Below, piece after piece: positions 13,208-23,685 of a stretch of 64,000 nt of DNA (positions are counted from its first letter, which is position 1; every line of letters begins with the position of its first letter). Made by a program: the position numbers and the translations under genes. The DNA comes from Merluccius polli (Eukaryota; Chordata; Actinopteri; Gadiformes; Merlucciidae): the NCBI GenBank assembly GCA_030340625.1, contig JAOPHQ010004851.1:198501-262500 (forward strand), written 5' to 3'. The notes under the pieces were generated by a model that was given only the letters and a program-made list of their open reading frames with translations, was not told where the DNA came from and searched no databases.

Positions 13208-13336
13208 TGATAAAGTTATTTTTCAATAGACATATTTTTTGTTTTTGTGTGAAAAAAGTGTGGGTGGTGGCAGTGGGGCTCATTGGGTGCTCAGCACCCC
13301 TAAAGCTCTGACCCTAGAATCGCCCCTGCTCATGAC

Positions 13337-13632
13337 CATGGACGTTGCTAGCAATTGAAATAATCCGGGGCTGTAGCCCAGACCAGGGTTGGACTGGGAA
13401 CCAAATTCAGCCCTAGCAATTTTCTCTGACGGGGGGTGGGGGGGGTGCGCGATCGTAACACACCCTGGACCAACGACCGACGCGGCGAGGGGGGGTGCGT
13501 GATCGTAACACACCCCGGACCGACGACCGACGTGGGGGGGGGTATTTTTTATTTCACGGCACAGAGATCCGGGGCTATTCCCAAAAGATCCGGGGCTATA
13601 GCCCCGAATGCCCAGGTCTAACAACGTCCATG
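13337..13632. mobile_element. hAT-type MITE, 296 bp, with 8-bp duplication CTCATGAC
   Basis: The ends are CATGGACGTTG and CAACGTCCATG, flanked by CTCATGAC at 13329-13336 and 13633-13640. The subterminal GGGGCTGTAGCCC and GGGGCTATAGCCCC words are also inverted relative to each other. It is inserted directly after the internal right end of the surrounding composite. Confidence 0.8.
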
Positions 13633-13919
13633 CTCATGACCACAAGGTGAGAAGTGGTGCTGAGCCAAGAGGAACATTGTTGAAGCATTCATCTCATTCT
13701 GATTCATCACTCACCGCATGGAGGTGGACCTCAGGACTGTGTCCTCCTTCAGTCAAGCTCAGGTCTCTCTCTCTTTATCTCCCTCTGCGTGTCTCGGTGG
13801 GGTGTGAGGTAAGTGTCTAGACCTGGCTGAGCAGCAGGGGGTCAAGAGGGTCAAGATCCACAATAAACATTTTGATAAAAATACAGAATACATCTAATAT
13901 ACGCATGCCTTGTCTTATA

Positions 13920-15192
13920 TTATATTTCATGAGAATGTATTGATTGAGAAAGGTTTTTGATATTGTTAACGTTATTAACGTTGTTACCGTTAACGTTATT
14001 AACGTTATTTACGTTGTTACGTTATTTATGTAATTTACGTAAATTACTTAAATTGTGTAAATAACTTACGTAATTTGCGTAAGTTACGCAATTCACGTAA
14101 ATAATTCACGTAAATAATTCCCGTAAATAACTTACGTAATTTGCGTAACTTACGCAAATTACGTAAGTTATTTACGCAATTTACGTAACTTAGGCAATTT
14201 ACGTAAGTTATTTACGTAATTTGCGTAAATAACTTGCGTAACTTACGCAATAAGTTACGCAATTTACGTAACTTACGCAATAAGTTACGCAATTTGCGTA
14301 AGTTACGTAAATTGCGTAAGTTACGCAATTCACGTAAATAACTTACGCAATTTGCGTGAGTTACGTAAATTGCGTAAGTTACGCAATTCACGTAAATAAC
14401 TTACGCAATTTGCGTGAGTTACGTAAATTGCGTAACTTACGCAATTTACGTAAGTTATTTACGTAATTTGCGTTACGCAATTCACGTAAATAACTTACGT
14501 AAATTGCGTAAGTTACGCAATGTAACTTACGCAATAACTTACGCAATTTGCGTAAGTTACGTAAATTGCGTAACTTGCGCAATTCACGTAAATAACTTGC
14601 GTAAGTTACGCAATGTAACTTACGCAATAACTTACGCAATTTGCGTAAGTTACGTAAATTGCGTAACTTACGCAATTCACGTAAATAACTTGCGCAATTT
14701 GCGTAAGTTACGTAAATTGCGTAACTTATTGCGTAAGTTACGTAAATTACGTAAATAACTTACGTAAATTGCGTAAGTTACGCAATTCACGTAAATAACT
14801 TACGCAATTTGCGTAAGTTACGTAAATTGCGTAAGTTACGCAATTCACGTAAATAACTTACGCAATTTGCGTAAGTTACGTAAATTGCGTAAGTTACGCA
14901 ATTCAAGTAAATAACTTACGCAATTTGCGTAAGTTACGTAAATTGCGTAACTTATTGCGTAAGTTACGTAAATTACGTAAATAACTTACGTAAATTGCGC
15001 AAGTTACGTAACTTACGCAAATTACGTAAGTTATTTACGTAACTTACGCAATTTACGTAAGTTAACTTACGTAATTTAACGTAACTTAACGTAAATAACG
15101 TTAATAACATTAACAACGGTAACAGCGTTAATGTTAATAACGTTAACAATATCAAAAACCTTTCTCAATCAATACATTCTCATGAAATATAA
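13920..15192. repeat. 1.27 kb foldback element made of TTACGTAA/TTACGCAA words
   Basis: The outer arms are inverted copies: TTATATTTCATGAGAATGTA at the left and its complement ending at 15192. Pairing continues through GATATTGTTAACGTT and into GTTAACG/TTAACG repeats. The core (about 14000-15110) is almost only permutations of TTACGTAA, TTACGCAA, TTGCGTAA and GTAAATAAC. A higher-order period of 58 bp is visible at 14341/14399 and at 14798/14856/14914. TTACGTAA is its own complement, so both local and long-range pairing are possible. Open frames here (LRKLRKLRN, YVNCVTY) only translate the repeat. No gene is called. Confidence 0.85.
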
Positions 15193-15690
15193 CATGAAGC
15201 CCTGCCAGTGGTGCGGCGTTTGGACCAGAGTGAAAACAAACGAAACGACACATCACTGTATACCACCAGTATGTGTGAAAACACTCACTGTGGCTTTTTA
15301 AATTAATTGTTATTTATTCATAGATTTATGTTATTTTTCAGTTGTCTGACTATCAAACCAGACAATAAAATAAAGTTAAATGTTTTTCTTTTGCTGTATT
15401 CATTCATGTTTTACAGAGGATTTAACCTGAACCAGGCTTTGCAACAATAATAATCACATCACATGTGTGTGTGAATAAAGTTATTTTTCAATAGACATAT
15501 TTTTTGTTTTTGTGTGAAAAAAGGGTGGGTGGTGGCAGTGGGGCTCATTGGGTGCTCAGCACCCCTAAAGCTCTGACCCTAGAATCGCCCCTGCTGTGGG
15601 CCTTGATTATTCATGCACCACAGGTGTGCAGCTTGACCCATCCCCAGGGTGTGACTTGGAGCAGGTGAGGCGGCTTCAACCAGACACAAC

Positions 15691-16150
15691 CATAGACATA
15701 TATACGTAGAAGACGCCTCATAGACTGACGCTGCCTGTTGGAGCTGACGTATCAGCGCGGCCGCCATCTTGTATGGGTCCCCAGTGCGCCCCCAGTGCAT
15801 TTATTTCTACTGAGGAAGGTGTATCCCCAACTACAATAATAAGCATAACTCCCCGCATTTTTAACGGATTTTCACACGGTTTGGTTTGTTACAAATGGCA
15901 GAGATTTAGTTAACTTATGATACAGGACGAATGAATAAAAAAAAAAAGAATTATTGTTCAATCTTAATTGTGAAAGGTAATCCCACGCGATCTGGTGTCA
16001 ATACTGCGCCGTAAGCTGCACAAAATACTGCATAGCTTGCTCTCCCGTTGACTCCTATGCTAGACGAGAGTGAGGAGACCCAAACAATATGGCGGCGACG
16101 CTGGGTTACGTTCCAGCACGTCATGAGGCGTCTACGTATATATGTCTATG
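15691..16150. mobile_element. hAT-type MITE, 460 bp, with 8-bp duplication GACACAAC
   Basis: It starts CATAGACATATATACGTAGA and ends with the complement (CTACGTATATATGTCTATG). GAGGCGTC is also inverted at both ends. GACACAAC flanks both sides exactly. A related, more diverged element lies at 30159-30464 in an sgk2 intron. Confidence 0.85.
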
Positions 16151-16309
16151 GACACAACCACACACATACTCCACATACCCCCCAACGCCAAAACTGAGGC
16201 TGGGGCCATCCGATACAGAGAAAATAAATAAAAATAAAAATAAATAAACTACAAACTGGACTTAACCAAACTGGTTACCATACCTAACAAAAATCAGACT
16301 CTTTACAGG

Positions 16310-17465
16310 GTTGCCATACCTCAAATAAAATTAAAAAAAAAACCCATTGTCCCCACACCTCGCCAGTGTGACCCGCCAACCCTCCTCCTCCTCCATCCCA
16401 GAGACCTGAGGCCTGCGGCTGCTGCCTTGGCTGGCGGTGATGTCGCCGGGCTCGGCCATTGCAGGGGCAGTCTGGATGGGCTGGGAGGAGGTTTGCCGGC
16501 TGGGCCGTGGTGGTAGCTCCTGGGAGGGCTCAGAACAGCCTGTGGGTAGCCTTAGGTATCTTTCGTGCCCAGTTTCGGGCACTGGCGATGTATGTGCAAC
16601 ACTCGGCGGAATTCGGGGTCCACACAGCAGCTATTTGTGTGTTATAGCGATGCTGCCATGGACCACACCCTCTCTAAACAGCGGTTATCTCGCTGATTGT
16701 GTGAGGGTATTTGCTTGCACACCTCTGGGTGTTAGAGCTCGCTCTACGACGCGGGCGACGGCCGCTTCTATGGCTTTGCTCAAAGGTGTGGCAGTGGAAG
16801 ACATTTGCACAGTGGCGTCACGGTCTTCCCCCAACACCTTTGTCCGCTTTCACATGCTGGACATGACCAAGGGCTCTATCAGCCGCTCTGTGTTGCACAG
16901 CTCCTGACTCCGCTCGTGTCGTAAGATAAGTTGTCGCTCAGAGCTGTTACGATTTGCTACGATAACGTTGCTCATCTCCCCCCCCCCCCCCCCCCCCCCC
17001 CTCTCTCAGTTGTATCTTGGCACTATGTTGGGATTAGGAGGTACCGGACATTCATTTGCTGTGGTTACGGGTCGTAACCGGCGTCGTGAATTTTCGGTCC
17101 TCTGGCCACTGATGTTGGTTGTGGGGTGTCATCCCTATCTCATGTACGCCTTGCGTTTAATGGGTCGGGTTAAGGGTGGCGTACGGTTACGGCATAGACT
17201 ACATGACATAGAATGATAGTTGTTATCATAACTCAATTAATGATTGTAGGCGTAGCCGTCTAGTTTCCCACCGGCTGTACCTTCCATTGCTGAAAGAATA
17301 ACGTGGAGGTGTGCCGCTCGACGCGGCCTTATATACACGGTACCGTGGGAAATGTGGTCCCATGATGATTGTTGCATTGTTTAAATGTTCAGTGTGCGCA
17401 CGGGACAAGCCCATAAGGCGAAGCCTAGACGGCTACGCCTACAATCATAGAACTAGAGTTATAAT
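16310..17465 (+). mobile_element. DIRS-like tyrosine-recombinase retroelement remnant
   Basis: A plus-strand frame (about 16437-16904) ends in GVAVEDICTVASRSSPNTF VRFHMLDMT, which matches the C-terminal pattern of DIRS-type tyrosine recombinases (typically ASPHTF.RFY.LDV). The expected nucleophile Tyr in RFY is His here, and the upstream HSTR-type motif reads RSTTR, so it looks inactive. Downstream, 17216-17268 and 17415-17465 form an inverted pair (GATTGTAGGCGTAGCCGTCT and complement), consistent with the inverted ends of DIRS elements. A poly-C run sits at 16977-17000. No reverse transcriptase or methyltransferase part is visible, so it is a fragment. Confidence 0.55.
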
Positions 17466-17469
17466 AACA

Positions 17470-17612
17470 TAACTATCGGTTTATCCTGTGGGCCTTTTAT
17501 TACTCATGCACCCTCACCCAGTGCAGCCTCACCCAGTGCAGCCTCACCCGGCCCCAGAGTCTGATCAGTCTGACTCAGGCCAGGTGAGGCTGTAAACCAG
17601 CTATCCACCACA
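17470..17612 (+). repeat. Dispersed repeat, copy D (3' half)
   Basis: It begins TTTATCCTGTGGGCC and ends AGGTGAGGCTGTAAACCAGC with CCACCACACACGCTCC, as in 4411-4702. A matching 5' trace (GGCTGGGGCCATCCGATACA) lies at 16199-16218, so the DIRS-like remnant probably interrupted this copy. Confidence 0.7.
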
Positions 17613-18236
17613 CACGCTCCAGCTAACTAAACAGGTATCTTGCTTAGATGATTCTACATTAACCTGTGGACTCCATTTGGAAATCAAGCAGACGTGTATA
17701 AGTCCTTCCCTAAGGACAAAGTGCCCATAGGACTTCAACACACGTTTGGTGTGAATTGCTTTTTCAAATAACTTAAGAGTGGGGTTAGCATTGCACTACC
17801 CTATGATTACAGAATGCCAAGGAGAGAAAGATAACTGAAGCAGCTGAAGCTGAAGCAACAGAAGGAGCTGAAAAGTGCTGCGAGAGGCAGCTTTTCTTTG
17901 AAAGGTTGAGTCCAAAGCTGCAACAGTGAGGGAGCAGATAAGGATAAAGGTAAAGGTTTTTAAATCCTCTCTCTGCTAGCTATGGACTGGCTTGTCTCAC
18001 ACAGCCATAGTTTGGATTATCACTGACAGTCTGGTGCATATGTATCAGTATTATGGTCAAGAATGCTCATTTTGGATGGAAAAATGTGATTCAAACATTT
18101 AAATTGACCAACCATAGACATTTCTGTAACGTTGAGGGGGGTCAATTCCAATCAAGGCAACGAGGAAGGATTCAGCAATGTCAAAGCTGTGCTAAGGTGC
18201 CTAAAACACAACGATGTGGAATCAGTTTTCCCTAAT

Positions 18237-18359
18237 CTGAATATGCTTCTCAAAACATATGCTACAATCCCAGTGACAACTGCTTCATGAGAGCAATCAT
18301 TTTCTAAACTGAAGCTGATCAAAACCCAGCTCAGAAACCGATGTGGGGAAAGACCATAA
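18237..18359 (+). pseudogene. hAT transposase dimerisation-domain fragment with in-frame stops
   Basis: The plus-frame reading is LNMLLKTYATIPVTTAS, a stop, then EQSFSKLKLIKTQLRNRCGE and another stop. The pattern L.IPVT.AS-ERSFSKLKLIK is the conserved C-terminal hAT dimerisation block found in many hAT and zinc-finger MYM-like proteins. Two stops make it non-functional. The surrounding 17640-18520 is probably the rest of the decayed element. Confidence 0.7.
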
Positions 18360-19945
18360 TGAGATCATTCACAGATAACACATGGCCAAAAGAAGAATTG
18401 TGCTTTGACTCTACCACTTCCCTTGAATAACCTCCCAAATCATAGCTTTCTCATTGACATTATCACATCTGTGTGTGTTTGTGAAACAAATGTTAATAGT
18501 TTCCTCTGTTTTACTGTGTAATACCCTTACATTAAAGGTTTAGTTCCCTGTGTGTTTTTATCAACGAGAAGTGGTTGTACGTTAGATGTGTATTGCCTAA
18601 TAACATTATGTTAATCTTAATGAATGATGAAGACTTTTTCTTCATACACGATGCATCATAGCTTGTTGTGTGCTGGTGGGGCCCCATGTTGTGCAGTAGT
18701 GCCCACTGGCAAGGACATAGCTTTGGCTTCAGCTTTGGTGGGGGTGATGCCAGTGCAGGTTTCTTAGTGCTCATACAGTTTTTGGGTTAGACTGAGAACC
18801 AGATGATCCTGAAGACCATTATTTACCAAACCACCACATGTGCCTTCATACCAATTACTTGTCTTTGCTTTATATACTTGTCTTTTGCCATTATTCCACA
18901 ACCATCATCTTTTAATGTAAATGTTTTTGTACAGCTTATGTTTAAGTAACATGTTAGGTTCCATTCTGCTGTATTGAAATGCAGGGGAATAAAAGTTCAA
19001 CCTATCAGAACGTCAGTTAACTCTTGCCTTTCCTAATGTTATTTAGTTCTTATCTGCAAAAGTAACTACGATGTATAACAGCTAGAGGAAAGGTTTGAAT
19101 GTACTTACATATTGTTCATTTTTAATAAATATAAAATAAAACATACTCATCTGGGGGTAAGTATTGAGGAAACAGACTAGAAAAGTCACAGCAGAATGGA
19201 GGCAATCCCAAGGACATTCTGTACATTACACTGTGTGATGGAGGACAGTCGTGTGGTGCAGAGGGGGACCTCCTATGGGGCAGGACAGTCTAGTGGGGTG
19301 TTTGACTCCCTACCTAAAGGTTCTGGGTTGAGGATCTCCATCCTCATCAGACAGGAGATAGTTCTTTGCTTGATGGGGGATGATGAATAAATCCGTCTGA
19401 CCCTATTGGCTGCAACATATGAGGGCATGTATTTTACTTGAGTCTCACAATACTGCAAGTTCCTGAAACGTGTACCTCTTGCGTTCCCTCATATTTTTTA
19501 ATTAAAAAAAAAAGAAAAAAAAAAGCTATATATTTTGTAAAGTAGTGGGCGATAAGTAAAAGGCAGTGGCGGATTGTCCTCCATCCGTCTCACACGTTTC
19601 AATTGTAACAGGCCTCACAACCACAGGGGCCTCGAAATGAATGCATTTTAAGACTGCCATGTAGGGCCTTGTGCATACTTTAGAGAAGAATGGGAAAAAC
19701 ATTGTTTCAAGCCAAAATCAGTCCAAAGAGTGCAAGAACTAAATCCATTATACAAATTAAAGTTTAATACAATAAATCAACGGTATACATTTTAAACAAA
19801 ATAAAAATAAGGTATCATTACAGTAACAACAAGACATCAATCTAAGGTGTCCATATTCGCCGTCCCAGTTAGATGCTTAGGTGTCCATATTATGTGTCCA
19901 TTTTAGGCGTCCATGTTAAATTTTCAGGTTAGGCATCCATGTTTA
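18360..19945. other. Gene-free stretch with SINE-like and degenerate tandem sequence
   Basis: I see no exon chain here. Around 19270-19460 the sequence resembles the SINE-like blocks at 33230-33400, 53385-53490 and 62750-62880 (TTTGACTCCCTACCTAAAGG and similar). From 19835 the words GGTGTCCAT, GATGTCCAGG and similar recur as a loose tandem array that runs into the inverted-repeat arm. Confidence 0.4.
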
Positions 19946-20044
19946 ATGTTCAGGTTTGGTGTCTATTAGTGTCCATGTTAGATGTCCAGGTTCAGTGTTA
20001 GCTCTCAGCGGCGTGTTTATGTCTTATTACGGGTGAAGAGCCGA
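19946..20044 (+). repeat. Left arm of a 99-bp inverted repeat (98/99 identical)
   Basis: The reverse complement of 19946-20044 matches 21526-21624 with a single mismatch by direct reading. The arms are separated by about 1.48 kb that contains gene-like minus-strand segments. Confidence 0.9.
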
Positions 20045-21439
20045 CTAGAAGCCAAGACCACCTCCTCCTTTTCTATTTCACCTCCATGGTCTCCTGTTCA
20101 GTAATAATAAATAAGGAACATTTACAATCAATCCACAGCAATACACCACATATATATGTATGATTATTGCATGAATTACATAACATAGCTCTGCTTATTG
20201 GTATAATGATGATGGATAAATATCATCCATTTGCTTCCATGCAGTAGAAGAAAAAAGGTACGGTTCTGTTTGCGTTCCCTGTGGAGACGCTCCTCTGCTC
20301 CCTTGACGTCATTAGCAAAGCTCACAGAGGTCTGCAGGTATGCAAGCACCTCTGTGTCGATCAGGGAGCAGGCCAGCAGCGTGTTCTGGGGGTCCTCCAT
20401 GAGCCCCTCCCTGGAAAGGCACACACCGGGCAAGGCCTTTTTCAGCCTCTCCTAATGGACCGAGCGGTGCTCCAGGCTTAGTTCTTCCTGTTGAATGACA
20501 TGACCTTTTAATTCCTCTATACATAGAAAACAACAATATTTTATCTTTACACAAATATTCTATGCATTTGACCAAATGCCCTTTTTACATTAATCACATT
20601 ACATAACATGGTGTCATGTTTTATGTACTTTATTACTTTCTGTGCAAATTGCCAATTGCTTGAATTCATTATGAGTAAAACCCTGCAGGCTTACAATACA
20701 TGAATGTGAGAAAGGTGTTTGAATGTGAGATTGTGTTTCTTGCCAGTTGCTATTCCTGTTAAAACAAATTGAATTCCTTGTATGGTTTTACAACTAAACC
20801 CAAAGCCGACCTCCTGCTTGAGAACGGGTGGACATTTGGTCCCAGCCTCTGAACAGCTGGGCCACAACAAGTCGAACAATGGACCGATGGATCAGAACCT
20901 TATCCTGTTTTACAGAGGAAGACACCAGCACTTAGTTTGTATAAAACTAAGCAGATCTTTAACACAGAGAAGACGCTTGGATTGAGTGATCCTGTTCTTA
21001 GATTCAAGATTGGATAATTTGATCTTCTCCTTGAAGTTCATAACCTCATAAAATATGTTTGCAGTGATTCATGGAGGACTATTTTAATGACATCAGTGGG
21101 ATAGTAGTAGCTATCAGTAGTATGAGCAGTCTTGTCATACTATAGTTGTAGTAGTGGTAGTAGTAGTAGGACAGGAAGTGAGGCTCAACCTTGAGAGTGA
21201 GGGTCTGTAGCCCTTCCCGTTCAGGGGGTGGAGCCTTAGCATCAGATGGATCAGCAAGTCGTCCACCAGGTTGCTGCTGACGGTCAGCATAGCCCCGGGT
21301 GGCAGACTCTTCACCACCCTCTCCATCCTCTGGAGGAATATAAAATACATGGAAATGGATGTTTAGACCACATGGGCTTTCATTTTATCAGTATTCTGAA
21401 AATACCTAACTCAATTTGTATTTTTTTCATCTGCTCAAC

Positions 21440-21452
21440 ACACACATATACA

Positions 21453-21516
<64 letters not shown>
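21440..21516. repeat. TA microsatellite beside the inverted-repeat arm
   Basis: A TA tract ends ten bases before the right arm at 21526. Confidence 0.95.
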
Positions 21517-21518
<2 letters not shown>

Positions 21519-21525
21519 GATATCA

Positions 21526-21624
21526 TCGGCTCTTCACCCGTAATAAGACATAAACACGCCGCTGACAGCTAACACTGAACCTGGACATCTAACATGGACA
21601 CTAATAGACACCAAACCTGAACAT
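21526..21624 (-). repeat. Right arm of the 99-bp inverted repeat
   Basis: Inverted copy of 19946-20044 with one mismatch (position 39 of the arm). It lies directly after a TA microsatellite. Confidence 0.9.
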
Positions 21625-23224
21625 CAATGTTTCAATCAATACATCTATCATTTTAAAAAAAAATAAATGTATTTATTTTTATTTTGTAATTTTTATTTAT
21701 CTTGATTATTTGTGTATTCATTTATTATTTATAAATATAAGTATTGGGAATAGTGTTAAAGTAATACGCTTCATTAGCCAACTTCCAAACATTTATGCAA
21801 GTAAGTCCAGCAAAGCCCTGTCACTCCACAGCAGGTCCTCCTGGCTAGCTTTCAGCTGATCCAAGACCAGCCGGGCTGTGCTGAGAGCCACCAGGTAGAC
21901 CTGTGTAATGCTGGAAGATGTGTGGAGGTGCGAACAGAGCCTTCTCCAGACCGTTCCTGGGGACCAACTCCTGCTCCAGGTGGGCCCAGATGGACTTTAT
22001 GTCAGTTTTATGTTGTAATGTTCCTCTGTGTAAGCATTTGGTTCATTTACCAATTACCTTTCTGTGTTAAATGTGTGCTTCAAACATTACAATGAAGACA
22101 GAAATGAAGCATGTTGATAAAGAAGCTACTGCTAAATGCATTATTAAAAGGAGGGGGAGCTGGCTGTCCTGGAGGATGGTGGACAACTCCTCAGGAGGGA
22201 GGGTCCCAGCAGGGCCGACCTGGAGAGCACAACACCACTAGACACCAGTTAAGACTGTCTAAGTCTGTGGAGGACACAAGTCAACCAGGAGTTTCAGGAG
22301 CTGTTGCGGAGGTCCGCGCTCCTCCAGCGTATGGTGAACCACAGCTATGGATCTTCTCTCCTCTCATAAACAATACCTCAGATTTCAGTATGTAATGACT
22401 TTAGACAGATACTGTGCGGGACAGTACTGGTGCCCATGTGGGACAAATTGAGCAGCACGGATACCCAGTCAGCGGCTGGGAGATGACCGCTCTGAGGGAG
22501 GAGCCGGAGTCCACCACCACCTGCCGGGGCGTGGTCGAGGCAGGGGTGGAGTCGGCGGTTGCCCTCTGACCTCAGAGGAGGTATTGTACGTACTTTTGAT
22601 TGCACAAACGCGTTGCTGGCACGAATCTGCCGTTGCAACGTTACGCATCAACATGTTGTATATACGATGTACAGCCACTTTGTGTGAACATGCTATGTGG
22701 AAGCTCACACAGGGGCGGCTTTAAGCTTTGTTTGGTTCTGTGTAAAAAAGGCAAAGCCAGCATGATGAAGAATCTTCCCGAAAGCAATACTGTGGGGTAT
22801 TTGTATAAAAGAGTGGTTGTGCTACGGATTAACACAGAATGAGAGTATTCAGCTCCCTCGTCCCCCGGGACGCCACTTGCCCATAAGGGTCAGACACACC
22901 CTGTAGCTGTAACTGTTATTTCTTGTTTTTATTTTATCTTAAGCACTTTGTAAAGCATGTTTAAAAGGGTGCTACACTTTAACATTTATGAATTATTTAA
23001 TGAATGGCAACTTTGTATGCAGCGGTCTCTCACTGATGGCCAAAGACCAGTGAGTCACATGAGCAGAGCAGTAAGAAACTGCAGTGCAGTGGAGGAGGCC
23101 TGGCTGGCTATCTATCCTGACATGGTGACGCTTCACACGCTTCCTTTTGCTCTATTTTATGGTGGTTTTGTAAGTACTTATTGTACTCTCTTACAATGTT
23201 TTTTGTGTGTCATTTTTTAATTAT

Positions 23225-23286
23225 GTTTTATTCTGTTCTGTGAAGCACTTTGTAATCCTGTTTCGAAAAGTGCTATACAAATAAAG

Positions 23287-23325
<39 letters not shown>
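23225..23325 (+). repeat. LINE-like 3' tail ending in an ATT microsatellite
   Basis: The text GCACTTTGTAATCCTGTTTC, then AAAAGTGCTATACAAATAAA, then ATT repeats is the typical 3' end of L2-like fish LINEs. A related tail is at 22935-22980. The copies are 5' truncated. Confidence 0.6.
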
Positions 23326-23327
<2 letters not shown>

Positions 23328-23379
23328 CATGCTGGCTGCCCAAGAGACTGTCTTGCTGGGCCCCCACTCAGGCCCCAGA

Positions 23380-23685
23380 CACGTGCACCCGGCTGGGCGC
23401 GTGCGCATGCGCGTGTGCGTGCGCGTGCGCTCCAGTACCGCTCGCCCTGCCCTTTTTTTGTTCTCCAATGTTAATGTTTTACTTCGGGGCCGCCCAGTCA
23501 TATCCGCCGTGCCCCCCCACCCTCCTCCTCCTCCTCCTCCTCCTCCTCCACCGCTAGTCGTCGTCCCAGAGGGGCCAGAGTGCGGCGGTCCGGTCTCCAT
23601 GCAGCAGCAGCAGCAGCAGTGTGCGGTGCAGTGAGTTTGGTTTCGTCGGTCACAGCAGAGACTTGGCTTCAAACCTTCGGACCCG
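23380..23685 (+). promoter_or_regulatory. sgk2: Candidate sgk2 promoter and 5' UTR exon
   Basis: A local CpG-rich stretch contains a GCGCATGCGC palindrome (23403-23412, an NRF1-like word) and further GTGCGC words. A good donor (CCCG|gtgagg) at 23686 could end a non-coding first exon that splices to the acceptor at 25296. The transcription start is inferred, not seen. CTCCTCC and CAGCAG repeats lie at 23523-23548 and 23603-23617. Confidence 0.45.

Larger units (their letters stand above)
12214..15593. mobile_element. hAT-type composite element with exact 8-bp target-site duplication
   Basis: It starts CAGGGGCGA and ends TCGCCCCTG, flanked by CTGTGGGC on both sides; 8-bp duplications are the hAT signature. 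A second right end of the same type lies internally, ending at 13328. The 3' part of the element is present twice (about 12860-13328 and 15192-15593) with small indels between copies. Between them lie a 296-bp MITE, about 280 bp of other DNA and a 1.27 kb foldback. No transposase frame is seen, so it is non-autonomous. Its size and double right end suggest a composite mobilised through the outer ends. Confidence 0.75.
12148..16176 (+). repeat. Dispersed repeat copy C, split by two nested insertions
   Basis: The pieces 12148-12213, 15602-15690 and 16159-16176 join to give one repeat of the 4411-4702 family. The first gap is the 12214-15593 composite (duplication CTGTGGGC at 12206-12213 and 15594-15601). 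The second is the 15691-16150 MITE (duplication GACACAAC at 15683-15690 and 16151-16158). Both duplications are 8 bp and exact. Confidence 0.8.
20010..22400 (-). pseudogene. Unrecognised minus-strand gene remnant, probably broken
   Basis: Several minus-strand segments read like exons. 22265-22338: AVVHHTLEERGPPQQLLKLL. 22130-22213: QVGPAGTLPPEELSTILQDS. 21785-21990: WAHLEQELVPRNGLEKALF, then after a frame change ITQVYLVALSTARLVLDQLK. 21190-21329: RMERVVKSLPPGAMLTVSSN with acceptor and donor. 20262-20451: SREGLMEDPQNTLLACSLID with acceptor and donor. A short possible last exon lies near 20027-20085. Leucine-rich helical text and splice-like borders suggest a real gene ancestor. The frameshift at about 21910 and lack of a phase-consistent chain argue for decay. 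I do not recognise the family. Confidence 0.35.

Noticed and set aside
14388..14758. Open frames of about 95-115 codons in both strands (LRKLRKLRN, YVNCVTYA)
   Set aside because: They only translate the TTACGTAA/TTACGCAA foldback array; amino-acid text is as repetitive as the DNA.
13920..15192. CRISPR-like array
   Set aside because: Repeats are contiguous and palindromic without unique spacers, and the genome is a vertebrate.
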